Assembly: GCA_963777725.1 (NCBI GenBank)
Contig: CAVZRR010000024.1
Span: 7,626-71,625, forward strand
Origin: RPQJ01 sp963777725
Lineage (GTDB): Bacteria; Pseudomonadota; Gammaproteobacteria; Steroidobacterales; Steroidobacteraceae
Reading direction: 5' to 3'
Length of the DNA stretch: 64,000 nucleotides
Within the stretch, counting starts at the first letter, position 1. Each line of letters opens with the position of its first letter. Made by a program: the position numbers and the translations under genes. Below the pieces are notes generated by a model, which was not told the origin of the DNA, searched no databases, and was given only the letters and a program-made list of their open reading frames with translations. This document shows, piece by piece, positions 23,787 through 32,631 of this stretch.

Positions 23787-25855
23787 TAGCGGCCCTTGAC
23801 GGTCGCGAGCGCCTCCTCGGTGGCTGCAAGCAGCGCGGCGGGACCGACCGGCGCACCCGTCGCGCGCTCCATCCAGAGGTCCGGCGTGAGCCGTCCCTGC
23901 CGGCTCATCCGCTCGAACTCGCCGCCGAGGTCGCCCTTGCGCCGCACCTGCTGCTTGATCTGCAGCGCGATCATGACGCCGATCGGGTAGTCGGGCAGGT
24001 AGAGGCCCGACGAGATCATGTGCGAATAGACCGCGAGCAGCACGACGTCGCGCCGGCCGAACACCTTGGCGAAGTACTCGTTCCAGACGTCGCGCGCGAT
24101 CTGCAGCGTCGCCTCGCGCAGCTCGGCCGGCGTCGCCTCCGGGTGCGCGTACATCCAGCGCCAGACGCGCATGTCCACCAGGGCCACGCCCGAGATCTCG
24201 AGGGCGCCCCAGAAATCGTCCAGCACGCCATAAGCGTCGGTGGTCGCGTCGGGTTTCGAGAGGCCGAGCAGCTCGAGGTCGCGATCCTGGAACACGAACG
24301 CGAGCGCCTCGGTGAACGCGGTGTTCGGCACGCCGTTCAGGCCGTGGAACGGCACGTCGTAGAGCGAGAAGGTCTGCTCGACGTTGTGGCCGAGCTCGTG
24401 CACCGCGATGTTGTAACCCTTGTAGTCCATGCCGTCCTTGCCGACGCGGGTGCGCAGGCGCGCCTTGTCGCCGCGCCGTGCCGCACCCCAGGCGTGGCCT
24501 GCGCCACGCGCCGGATCGACGGCGATGCGTTCGGACAGGTACTGCGCGCGCTCCGGCGTGAAGCCGAGTCCGGTCAGGATGTTCGGCAGGTCCGCGGCGA
24601 ACGCGTCCGCCGTCGGGTACTTGCGCCGCGTGATCTCGTCGAGCTGCGCCTCGGTATAGGTGCCGCGCGGCCGGAAGCCGTTGTACCAGATGTCGAACGG
24701 CTCGAGCGGCCGGCCGAGCCGCGACTCGATCAGCGCGGCGACGCGCGGCATCAGCGGCGACGAGAGCACCTCGACGAGCATCTTCTCGACCCGCGCTTCG
24801 GGCAGTTCACGGTCTTCCTCGAAACGGCGCGCGATGTGGCTCGGCGCCGCGGGCGAATACGGGTCGGCGAGCCGGGTGGCGCGGTAGATGTCGAGCAGCT
24901 TCGCGTAGCGGGTGTCGGGCTCGCGTTCCGCCGTGACGGCGCCCTGCGTCTTCGGCCGGTCGCTGTCCTGGGCGGCGGCCGGCGCCACCGTGTTCGCGCG
25001 CGGTGCCCAGTCGACGTGCGGATTGTCGATGACGGCTGCGGGGATCGTCTGCGTGACGATGCGTTCCATGACGTCTGCGATCATGCGCTGGCGGGGCAGG
25101 CCGGCCGGATCCGAGTACTGGGCCTTCAATTCATCGCGCAGGTTCCAGTGCGTGATCAGCCGCTGGCCGGCGGGGAACAGGCGTTCGCCGCGCTCGTCGA
25201 GCAGGTGATGCATCCAGATGTTGTACGAGGCGATGTAGCTGTCGGCGGCGGAATAAGCGGTCGCGATCTGCTGCGACACGGCGGCCGGGACGCGCTTTGC
25301 GTAGCGATCGGCCAGGCGGGCCTCGGCCCACTGCTGCGGCGTCCACTGCGGGCCGTCGCGCAACTTCTCGTCGAGCGTCGCGAGCGGGAAATTGAGCAGC
25401 ACGACGAACGCGATCTTGTTGGCGAAGAAATCGTCGTTGACGTGAGCAAACGGATCGTAGCCCGCGAACAGCTCGTCGTAGGGCTCGACGGGCCCGAGGT
25501 CGAGGTCGGTCTGCCACCGGAACGCGAGCATCATGCCGAGCAGCGAGCCGCCCATCTGCTCGTGCAGACCGTCGAGGCGGCGGAACATCGCATCGCGTCG
25601 CGCCTCGTCCGGGGCGAAATGCTGCCGCACGAACGCCTCGAACGCGACGGCATCGCCGTCTTCCTCGCGCCATAGTTTCGCGACCTGCCGGACGCCACGC
25701 TCGGCGCGCGGTCGAACGGATTCGCCGTGGGCTGTCACGAGAGCGGCGGTGGCCTGCCTGGCTGCGCCGTCGAGCCAGGCGACGGGCTGCGCGACCGACG
25801 TTTGTGCGACGAGTGCGAGCAACAAGCTCAGGGCGGCGGCCAGCGGTGAACGCAT
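23786..25855 (-). CDS. Exported HELGH zinc metallopeptidase
   Basis: The 689-residue protein starts with a signal peptide (cleavage near VAQ, residue 23). The zinc motif is HELGH at 486-490, in the context GYNIAVHELGHNVEQTF. A downstream glutamate in NTAFTEALAFVF (E516) is the likely third ligand, as in gluzincins of the M3 and M32 type. The fold is mostly helical, as expected of those families, but overall similarity looks distant, so I assign no family number. It ends in a TAGTG overlap with the GH17 gene, so the two are cotranslated. Confidence 0.78.
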   Translation of the reverse strand: MRSPLAAALSLLLALVAQTSVAQPVAWLDGAARQATAALVTAHGESVRPRAERGVRQVAKLWREEDGDAVAFEAFVRQHFAPDEARRDAMFRRLDGLHEQMGGSLLGMMLAFRWQTDLDLGPVEPYDELFAGYDPFAHVNDDFFANKIAFVVLLNFPLATLDEKLRDGPQWTPQQWAEARLADRYAKRVPAAVSQQIATAYSAADSYIASYNIWMHHLLDERGERLFPAGQRLITHWNLRDELKAQYSDPAGLPRQRMIADVMERIVTQTIPAAVIDNPHVDWAPRANTVAPAAAQDSDRPKTQGAVTAEREPDTRYAKLLDIYRATRLADPYSPAAPSHIARRFEEDRELPEARVEKMLVEVLSSPLMPRVAALIESRLGRPLEPFDIWYNGFRPRGTYTEAQLDEITRRKYPTADAFAADLPNILTGLGFTPERAQYLSERIAVDPARGAGHAWGAARRGDKARLRTRVGKDGMDYKGYNIAVHELGHNVEQTFSLYDVPFHGLNGVPNTAFTEALAFVFQDRDLELLGLSKPDATTDAYGVLDDFWGALEISGVALVDMRVWRWMYAHPEATPAELREATLQIARDVWNEYFAKVFGRRDVVLLAVYSHMISSGLYLPDYPIGVMIALQIKQQVRRKGDLGGEFERMSRQGRLTPDLWMERATGAPVGPAALLAATEEALATVKGR

Positions 25856-25904
25856 GGGGATGACCCGCGGTGTGGGAGTTGGCCGCGAAGGATACGCGTT
25901 CCGC

Positions 25905-26651
25905 TCAGCTCATGTGCAGGCCGCCGTTCAGCGAGAAATCCGCGCCCGTGGCGAAACCCGATTCGTCGGATGCGAGCCAGGCGACGATGGACGCGATCTC
26001 CTCGGGCGTGCCGAGCCGTTTCACTGGAATCGTCGCGATGATCTTCTCCAGCGCCTCCGGCTTGACGGCCCGGACCATGTCGGTACCGATGTAACCCGGT
26101 GAGACGGTGTTGACCGTGACGCCCTTCGACGCGAGTTCCTGCGCGAGCGCCATCGTGAAGCCGTGGATGCCGGCCTTGGCGGTCGAATAGTTGGTTTGCC
26201 CGAACTGGCCCTTCTGGCCGTTCACCGAGGAGATGTTGATGATGCGGCCCCAGCCCTTCTCGAGCATGTCGTCGATGACCTGCTTGGTGACGTGGAACAG
26301 GCTGTTCAGGTTGGTCTCGATGACCTCGTGCCACTGCTCGTTGGTCATCTTGCGGAACAAGCAGTCGCGCGTGATGCCGGCATTGTTGATCAGCACGTCC
26401 GCGGGACCGTGCTCGGCCCGCACCTTCTCGAAGGCCGCCCGGGTCGAATCCCAGTTCGAGACGTTGCCCTCCGAGGCGTACACCTCGTAGCCCTGCGCGT
26501 GCATTTCCGCGAGCCAACGGTCCTTGCGGGGCGATCCCGGGCCGCAACCGGCGATGACCTTGAAGCCGGACTTGCAGAGACGTTGCGAGATGGCCGTGCC
26601 GATGCCGCCCATGCCGCCGGTCACGTAGGCGATTTTTCTCGTGTCGGTCAT
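25905..26651 (-). CDS. phaB: Acetoacetyl-CoA reductase
   Basis: This 248-residue short-chain dehydrogenase reduces acetoacetyl-CoA to (R)-3-hydroxybutyryl-CoA with NADPH, the second step of polyhydroxybutyrate synthesis. Seen are the cofactor loop TGGMGGIG, NNAGITRD, the catalytic serine in INISSVNGQKGQFGQ, and YSTAK. The phrase GQKGQFGQTNYSTAKAG is characteristic of PhaB rather than FabG. ATG 26651 has AGGAG nine bases upstream; the open frame upstream of it overlaps phaA. It lies 16 bases downstream of phaA on the same strand. No PHA synthase gene is present in the window. Confidence 0.95.
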   Translation of the reverse strand: MTDTRKIAYVTGGMGGIGTAISQRLCKSGFKVIAGCGPGSPRKDRWLAEMHAQGYEVYASEGNVSNWDSTRAAFEKVRAEHGPADVLINNAGITRDCLFRKMTNEQWHEVIETNLNSLFHVTKQVIDDMLEKGWGRIINISSVNGQKGQFGQTNYSTAKAGIHGFTMALAQELASKGVTVNTVSPGYIGTDMVRAVKPEALEKIIATIPVKRLGTPEEIASIVAWLASDESGFATGADFSLNGGLHMS

Positions 26652-26667
26652 GTTGCGTGCTCCTGAT

Positions 26668-27846
26668 TCAACGCTCGACCGCGAGCGCGATGCCCATGCC
26701 GCCGCCGATGCAGAGCGAGGCGAGGCCGCGGTGGGCGTCACGCCGTCGCAGTTCGTGCAGCAAGGTCACGAGAATGCGGCAGCCCGAGGCGCCGATCGGG
26801 TGCCCGATCGCGATGGCGCCGCCGTTGACGTTGATGCGGTCCGGATCCCAGCCCATCTCCTGGTTGACCGCGCAGGCCTGTGCCGCGAACGCCTCGTTGA
26901 TCTCGAGCAGGTCGAGGTCGCCGGCGGTCCAGCCGGCGCGTTCGAGGCAGCGGCGCGACGCGGGCACGGGGCCCATTCCCATGTAGGCTGGGTCGAGTCC
27001 GGCGGAGGCGTAGGCACGGATCCGCGCCAGCGGTTCGAGGCCGAGCGCCGCTGCGCGCGCCTCCGACATCACCAGCACCGCGGCTGCGCCGTCATTGATG
27101 CCCGACGCATTGGCCGCCGTCACACTGCCGTCCTTCGCAAACGCGGGCTTGAGTCCGCTCATGCTGGCAAGCGTGGCGCCGTGGCGCACGAACTCGTCCT
27201 GCTCGAAGACGACGGGATCGCCCTTCCGCTGCGGGATCCTGACCGGCACGATCTCGTCCCGGAATCGCCCGGCCTTCTGCGCCGCCTCGGCCTTGTTCTG
27301 GCTCGCGACCGCGAATCGATCCTGCTGCTCTCGCGTGATGCCGTGGCGCCGCGCGACGTTCTCCGCGGTCATGCCCATGTGGTACTGGTTGAACGCGTCC
27401 CAGAGGCCGTCGCGAATCATGCTGTCGACGGCCTGCACGTCGCCCATGCGCCAGCCGTCCCGGGAGCCGGGCAGCACGTGCGGCGCCTGGCTCATGCTCT
27501 CCTGGCCGCCGGCGACGATCACCTCGGCGTCGCCCGCCGCAATCGCCTGTGCAGCCAGCGCAACGGCCTTCAAGCCGGAGCCGCAGACCTTGTTGATGGT
27601 CATCGCCGGAACGTGCTCGGGCAGTCCCGCGCCGAGCGACGCCTGGCGCGCGGGATTCTGGCCGCAGCCGGCGGCGAGCACCTGGCCCATGATGACCTCG
27701 TCGACCCGCACGGGGTCCACCTGGGCTCGCGCGAGCGACTCGCGAATCACGATGGCACCGAGGTTGACGGCCGATTGTCCGGCGAGACCGCCGCCAAACT
27801 TGCCGACTGCGGTCCGCACGGCGGACACGATCACGACGCTGGTCAT
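26668..27846 (-). CDS. phaA: Acetyl-CoA acetyltransferase (thiolase)
   Basis: The 392-residue thiolase condenses two acetyl-CoA to acetoacetyl-CoA. The acylated cysteine is C88 in INKVCGSGLKA, the histidine is in GGAIAIGHPIGASG, and the second cysteine is C379 in SLCIGGGMGIA. NEAFAAQ is also present. Length and motifs match biosynthetic degradosome-independent thiolases such as PhaA/AtoB. It is the first gene of the phaA-phaB pair. The ATG at 27846 begins the conserved SVVIVSAVRTAVGKF. Confidence 0.94.
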   Translation of the reverse strand: MTSVVIVSAVRTAVGKFGGGLAGQSAVNLGAIVIRESLARAQVDPVRVDEVIMGQVLAAGCGQNPARQASLGAGLPEHVPAMTINKVCGSGLKAVALAAQAIAAGDAEVIVAGGQESMSQAPHVLPGSRDGWRMGDVQAVDSMIRDGLWDAFNQYHMGMTAENVARRHGITREQQDRFAVASQNKAEAAQKAGRFRDEIVPVRIPQRKGDPVVFEQDEFVRHGATLASMSGLKPAFAKDGSVTAANASGINDGAAAVLVMSEARAAALGLEPLARIRAYASAGLDPAYMGMGPVPASRRCLERAGWTAGDLDLLEINEAFAAQACAVNQEMGWDPDRINVNGGAIAIGHPIGASGCRILVTLLHELRRRDAHRGLASLCIGGGMGIALAVER

Positions 27847-27933
27847 GGTGCGGCTCCGTCGCTGATCAGGAACGGTGATGCTACGACCGCGGCGGCCGAG
27901 CCACAATGCGACTTTTGTTGCGCCCCTGGTTCG

Positions 27934-28515
27934 CTAGCGATCGAGCACCAGCATCGCGAGAAAGACCATCAATGCCGTGAAGATGCCGACTGCGGCCGGC
28001 CGCCAGTTCATCGCGGGCACCGGTCCGGGCGCCTGCGATCGCGATGGCGCAGCCCGCGATTCGATCGGGTGCACCGCCGGCTCGCCCTGCATCGCCGCGC
28101 GCAGCCCGCTCGCGAGCTTGAGACGGAACTCCCGTGCCGGCATGCGGTGCATGAAGATCCGGTGCGTGCCGCCGATGCTCAGCTTGAGGCCGGGCGTCAG
28201 CGTGACCGGCGCGATCTCGACCGGCACGATGGGGCGGCCGCATTCGAGCGCGAAATGCACCTCGTCGAGGCAGTAGCGCGAGCTCGTGGACCTTGGGCTC
28301 AGGAAATAGAGGAACACTGCGCATCCGTCGACGGCGCGCGCGAGGTCTTCGCTCCAGCGGCTGCCGACCTCGATGGCCTCGTCGAACCAGACCTCGAAGT
28401 CCTGGCTGCGCAGCCAGGCGATCTGCTCCAGCACGATCTCGCGCTCGTCGTGCGCGTAGCAGACGAACACGTACGGCCCGGCGGGCGTCACGGTCGCTGC
28501 GGCGTGTTCCTTCAC
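27934..28515 (-). CDS. TIR-domain membrane protein (stand-alone)
   Basis: The 193-residue protein is a TIR domain (YVFVCYAHDEREIV at about 14-27, then FEVWFDEAIEVGSRW, VFLYFLSPRS) followed by a linker and one C-terminal transmembrane helix (VGIFTALMVFLAMLVL). The catalytic-position glutamate appears as SSRYCLDEVHFAL. GTG 28515 is chosen because GGAG lies upstream and no ATG is available; the frame also opens at a TTG at 28599. It is divergent from a TolB-N/TPR gene. The 7302-9575 protein joins the same two parts in one chain, which suggests that these two neighbours work together. Confidence 0.8.
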   Translation of the reverse strand: MKEHAAATVTPAGPYVFVCYAHDEREIVLEQIAWLRSQDFEVWFDEAIEVGSRWSEDLARAVDGCAVFLYFLSPRSTSSRYCLDEVHFALECGRPIVPVEIAPVTLTPGLKLSIGGTHRIFMHRMPAREFRLKLASGLRAAMQGEPAVHPIESRAAPSRSQAPGPVPAMNWRPAAVGIFTALMVFLAMLVLDR

Positions 28516-28579
28516 TTGTGCGGATCTCCGCTGGCGTTGGTGCACGGTACTTTGCCGCCCAGCGTTTGGCGAGCATAGA

Positions 28580-30088
28580 ATGCCCGTGGCCGAATTCAAG
28601 ACCGGGACAACAATGACACGACCGGGCGTGGGGCGCGCGATGGGAGCCTACCTGTTTGCGCTGCTGCTGTTGGTCGCGCTCGGCTGGCTGGTCCGCCCCG
28701 AGCTCGCCTTGCTGACGTCGGGGTGGCAGCAAGCGCTCGCGCTGGTCGGCCTCGTCACGTCGGGACTGCTCATGTGGTTGTGGCCGGAACACCCAGCGGC
28801 GGCAGCCCCTGCGCCGGCCGAGCCCACCGTGGTTGCGGCGCCACCGCTGTCCGATGCGGCCCAGGCTTCGATTGCGGTGCTGCCGCTCGAGAATCTCTCC
28901 GGCACCGCTGACGACGGCGTCGTGGCCCAGGGGTTCTCGGCCGAAATCGTCCGCGCCTTGTCCGGCGTGCCGGACCTGCGGATCGTGCCGTTCCTGCAGT
29001 CGGCCAGCTACGCGGGGCGCAAGCTCACCGACGTCGCGCGGGATTTGAACGTCCGCTACGTGCTGGCGGGCAGCCTGCAGCGGTCCGCGAGCCGCGTCCG
29101 CGTGATCGCGACGCTGACCGATGCGGCGAGCGGCCAGCAGGCCTGGTCCGAATCCTACGAGCGCAATATCGACGACCTGTTCCAGGTGCAGCGCGAGCTG
29201 GCGGAGGCGATCGCGATCGAGACCGGATCGCGCTACCTGAACATCGTCTCCGACGACCTGTGCCGGCAGCCGCCGCAAGGACTGTCGGCCTGGAGCCTGA
29301 CGCACAAGGCACTGACGTTCTGGACGGTGTCCTACACGAAGGAAGCCTCGGCCGACGCGATCGGCTGGCTCGAGCAGGCGCTCGCGCTCGAGCCGGACAA
29401 CGCGATGGCGCACGTGCTGCTCGGCTTCGTGCTGAACCAGCGCGTGGTCAACTCGTTTGCCGAGGATCCGATGGACGAGAACCGCCGTGCGCTGGCCGAG
29501 GTCGAAGCTGCGCTGCGGCTCGCGCCGCGCGACTCCACGGTCATGGAGTACGCGTCGCTGGTCTGGCTCAACTGCGGCTCCCGCAACAAGGCGATGCAGA
29601 CCGCGCGGCGGGTCGTGGCGCTGTCGCCCTTCAACATGGTCGCCTGGGGATACCTCGGCTGCGCGCTCACGTGGGGCGGCACCGACGAGGAACGGGCCGA
29701 GGGGCTCGCGATCCTGCAGCGGCTGCTCAAGGTGGCTCCGAACCACCCGTCGTTTCCGTTCTGGCATTACTTCCTGTCGTTCGGCTACACCGAGGGCGAG
29801 AACTACCGCGCCGCGCGCGAGCACGCGCAGACCGCGGTCGACGTGCACCCCGGGTTCTGCCTCGGCTGGGTCCTGCTGGCCAATGCGGCCGGCGCGCTCG
29901 GTGACGAGGAGGGCGCGCGCCTCGCGATTGCGAACGCGCAACAGGCCAATCCACGCTTCGAGGTCGCAGGCTTCCGCCGCTATTTGCTTGCCATTTCGCG
30001 CGAAGTCGGCGACAGCGTGCACAAGCAGACGCACGGTCTCGTCAAGGCGGGGCTGCTCTCTCCATTGTCCGAGGTCAACGCAGCATGA
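28580..30088 (+). CDS. TolB-N/TPR membrane protein
   Basis: The 502-residue protein has two hydrophobic helices (about residues 22-40 and 47-67), a TolB-N/FlgO-like domain (ASIAVLPLENLSG, then VVAQGFSAEIVRAL, VRYVLAGSLQRS) and TPR-like helices to the C-terminus (AIGWLEQALALEPDNAMAH). A start at ATG 28613 (TRPGVGRAMGAYL) is almost equally likely. It begins a four-gene run in which each stop overlaps or nearly overlaps the next start (ATGA at 30085-30088). It is divergent from the stand-alone TIR gene and may be its sensor or scaffold partner. Confidence 0.78.
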   Translation: MPVAEFKTGTTMTRPGVGRAMGAYLFALLLLVALGWLVRPELALLTSGWQQALALVGLVTSGLLMWLWPEHPAAAAPAPAEPTVVAAPPLSDAAQASIAVLPLENLSGTADDGVVAQGFSAEIVRALSGVPDLRIVPFLQSASYAGRKLTDVARDLNVRYVLAGSLQRSASRVRVIATLTDAASGQQAWSESYERNIDDLFQVQRELAEAIAIETGSRYLNIVSDDLCRQPPQGLSAWSLTHKALTFWTVSYTKEASADAIGWLEQALALEPDNAMAHVLLGFVLNQRVVNSFAEDPMDENRRALAEVEAALRLAPRDSTVMEYASLVWLNCGSRNKAMQTARRVVALSPFNMVAWGYLGCALTWGGTDEERAEGLAILQRLLKVAPNHPSFPFWHYFLSFGYTEGENYRAAREHAQTAVDVHPGFCLGWVLLANAAGALGDEEGARLAIANAQQANPRFEVAGFRRYLLAISREVGDSVHKQTHGLVKAGLLSPLSEVNAA

Positions 30089-32631
30089 TCAGCGCCATCG
30101 CGCGGTTCGCCCGCCGTGCAGTGCGGGCACTCCTCGGTGCGGTCGCCCGTATCGTCGAGTGGCTGCTGCGGCCGGTCGCCTTCCTCATTCGTCACTGGTG
30201 GCGCTTCCTGCGCCGTCGTGGCTGGTTCGGGCGCGTCGCCACGGTCGTCGCGACGGGCGTGGTGGCGCTCGTCGCTGTGCTCGCCGTCACGGTGCCGTGG
30301 CCCGGCTACCTGTTCCAGCCCCCGTTCCGCGCCGTCGAGTACCCGCTGGTCAACGACCTGCAGTGGTTGCGGCCGGACCCGGCCAACGAAAAGGGCGGGA
30401 CGATCCGGACCTGGCAAGGCTGGACCCGCGAGGACCGGCTGCGCTTCTACTATCACGCGCAGGGCTCGGCCCAGGTGATGCTGGCGCGAATGCGCTATGC
30501 GTGGTTCACGAACCTCGAGTTGCCGTTCGGTCGCGACCGGCTGGCCGCACCCGGGAACATGGCGCGCTACGGGTTTCTGACGGACATCCACCAGCAGGCC
30601 GATCCGGACTGGAATCCGGGCAATCTGCCGGTCGGCTTCGCGCGCTACTACGACGAGAAGGCCGGCGCCGAGTTGCTCGACTTCACGTGCAGCCTCTGCC
30701 ACACCGGTGAGCTCCACTACCAGGGCACTGCGATCCGCATCGACGGCGGGCAGGCGATGCACGCGGTCACCGACATGAAGCCGGGCCAGTTCCAGGCGGA
30801 CCTGATGCTCTCGATGCTGGCGACGTACTGGAACCCGTGGAAGTTCGACCGCTTCGCGCACAACGTGATCGATCCGACGCTCACCGGCGGCACGCAGGCG
30901 GGATTCGATTTCGACGCGGCCAGGCGCGAACTCCGTAAAGAGTTCGGCCAGTCGATCCGCGAGCTGCTGGCGAACGCGTGGACCGACCTCAAGCACGGCA
31001 ATTACCCGGTGTTCGAAGGCTACGGCCGCACCGACGCGACGCAGCGCATCGCGAACACGGTGTTCGGCCGGCACATCTCGCCGGACAACTACCGGCCGGC
31101 CACCGCGCCGGTCAGCTACCCGCACCTCTGGGACATCGCGAAGTTCAACTGGGTGCAGTGGGAGGGATACGCGTCCCAGCCGATGGCGCGCAACATCAAT
31201 GAGTCGCTCGGCGTCGGCGCCCGCCTCGAGCTGTTCGACGAGTATGGCGCGCCACTGCCGCTGCACCTGCGCTACGACACGTCGATTCATCCGGACCGTC
31301 TGCACGAGATCGAGCGCACGCTCGCGAAGCTGCAGGCGCCGCGCTGGCCCGAAACCCTGTTCGGTGCGATCAAACTCGCCGAGGCCCGCGAAGGACGCGT
31401 GCTGTTCGACGTGCACTGCCGGCATTGCCACGGCCCCCACCTGACCGCGCACGACGAAGTGCCGGACGAGGAACATCCCGTGGACGCGCACCGCGACGTC
31501 AACATCCGGCACAACGCCGACGGGTCGTGCCAGCTGCTGCGGGACGGCGTGGACATCGGCCAGGTGACTGCGGCGCAATGCCTCAACCTGCACAATCCGC
31601 AGCGCATCGCCGACATCGACGGCCAGCCGATCTTCGAGCTCGACGGGCAGGGCCGGGTAATCGGCGTGCTGGGCGACCGAGCGGTCGAGGAGTGGCGGGT
31701 GGCGCTGATCCCGATCACCGACGTCGGCACCGATCGCAACGCGGCGCTCAACTTCGCGAATCACCGTTACGACGCCAGCCGACTCGGCTGGACGCCCGCC
31801 GAGCTGCGCAAGCTCTGCATCGCCGACGAGGTCGCCAGCACGATCGATCCGCGGAGCCTCAGCGCGGTCGTGGGACTCAACATCATGAGCACAGCGATCA
31901 CCAATCGCTACTTCGAGAAGAACCCGCCGCAGACCAACCAGGAGCTGCTCAAGTACATGGGCTACGGGATCTTCGACTACCCGCGCACCGACCCGGCCCA
32001 GTTGAAGAACTACAAGTCGCGGCCGCTGCACGGCATCTGGGCGACGCCGCCGTTCCTGCACAACGGCAGCGTGCGCACGGTCTACCAGATGATCTCGCCG
32101 CGCAACGAGCGCGAGACGCAGTTCTGGTCGGGCACGCGCGAGTACGACCCGGAGAACCTTGGCTTCCGCAGCCTCGAGGTGCCGGGCGCCGTACTGTTCA
32201 AGACGAACGTCGTCGGTAACGACAACGCCGGCCACGAATTCCGCGACGGTTGCCAGAAGAACGGGGTCATCGGTCCGTACCTGGAGCCGGAGCAACGCCT
32301 GCAGATCGTCGAGTACTTGAAGGCCATGGATTACGTCGCCGACGGCGGCTTCGAGCCGAAGCTGTGCGACGCGGAGAACGATCCGGCCGCATGTCGCGCG
32401 GACCTCGCCCGGCGCGTGACGGACCGTCAGGCCGAGACTCCGCGCTGGGGTTCCGCGAGGTTCAGGAATGGCAAGTGGGAGGGCCACTGCAGCGACGATA
32501 CTGCGGTCTACGGCGACCGGTTGCCCTCGCCACCTCCACCGGACGACGAGTGGGACACCTGGCGGCTCGCCGACGGCTGCAGCCTTTTCGAAATGTATCG
32601 CCATCCGGAGGGACCGTTCCGTGGCCGTTAA
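30085..32631 (+). CDS. RoxA-like diheme cytochrome c
   Basis: The 848-residue protein has a basic N-terminus, one membrane anchor (about residues 51-71) and two c-type heme motifs, CSLCH (202-206) and CRHCH (445-449), so it should sit in the periplasm. The spacing of the hemes and the stretch PHLWDIAKFNWVQWEGYASQ (346-365) with ARNINESLGVGA resemble rubber-oxygenase RoxA/MauG-type diheme proteins. CxxCH-bearing peroxidases of this kind form high-valent iron and oxidise large substrates. The substrate here is unknown, and a rubber-cleaving role is not implied. Its start overlaps the preceding stop by ATGA and its end overlaps the catalase-like gene. Confidence 0.72.
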   Translation: MISAIARFARRAVRALLGAVARIVEWLLRPVAFLIRHWWRFLRRRGWFGRVATVVATGVVALVAVLAVTVPWPGYLFQPPFRAVEYPLVNDLQWLRPDPANEKGGTIRTWQGWTREDRLRFYYHAQGSAQVMLARMRYAWFTNLELPFGRDRLAAPGNMARYGFLTDIHQQADPDWNPGNLPVGFARYYDEKAGAELLDFTCSLCHTGELHYQGTAIRIDGGQAMHAVTDMKPGQFQADLMLSMLATYWNPWKFDRFAHNVIDPTLTGGTQAGFDFDAARRELRKEFGQSIRELLANAWTDLKHGNYPVFEGYGRTDATQRIANTVFGRHISPDNYRPATAPVSYPHLWDIAKFNWVQWEGYASQPMARNINESLGVGARLELFDEYGAPLPLHLRYDTSIHPDRLHEIERTLAKLQAPRWPETLFGAIKLAEAREGRVLFDVHCRHCHGPHLTAHDEVPDEEHPVDAHRDVNIRHNADGSCQLLRDGVDIGQVTAAQCLNLHNPQRIADIDGQPIFELDGQGRVIGVLGDRAVEEWRVALIPITDVGTDRNAALNFANHRYDASRLGWTPAELRKLCIADEVASTIDPRSLSAVVGLNIMSTAITNRYFEKNPPQTNQELLKYMGYGIFDYPRTDPAQLKNYKSRPLHGIWATPPFLHNGSVRTVYQMISPRNERETQFWSGTREYDPENLGFRSLEVPGAVLFKTNVVGNDNAGHEFRDGCQKNGVIGPYLEPEQRLQIVEYLKAMDYVADGGFEPKLCDAENDPAACRADLARRVTDRQAETPRWGSARFRNGKWEGHCSDDTAVYGDRLPSPPPPDDEWDTWRLADGCSLFEMYRHPEGPFRGR

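Noticed and set aside
29980..32604. An 874-codon reverse open frame
   Set aside because: It is antisense to the diheme cytochrome, whose CxxCH motifs and helix are convincing.
30085..32631. Rubber oxygenase proper
   Set aside because: Similarity is to the RoxA family layout, but heme spacing and length differ and no substrate is implied, so only RoxA-like is claimed.
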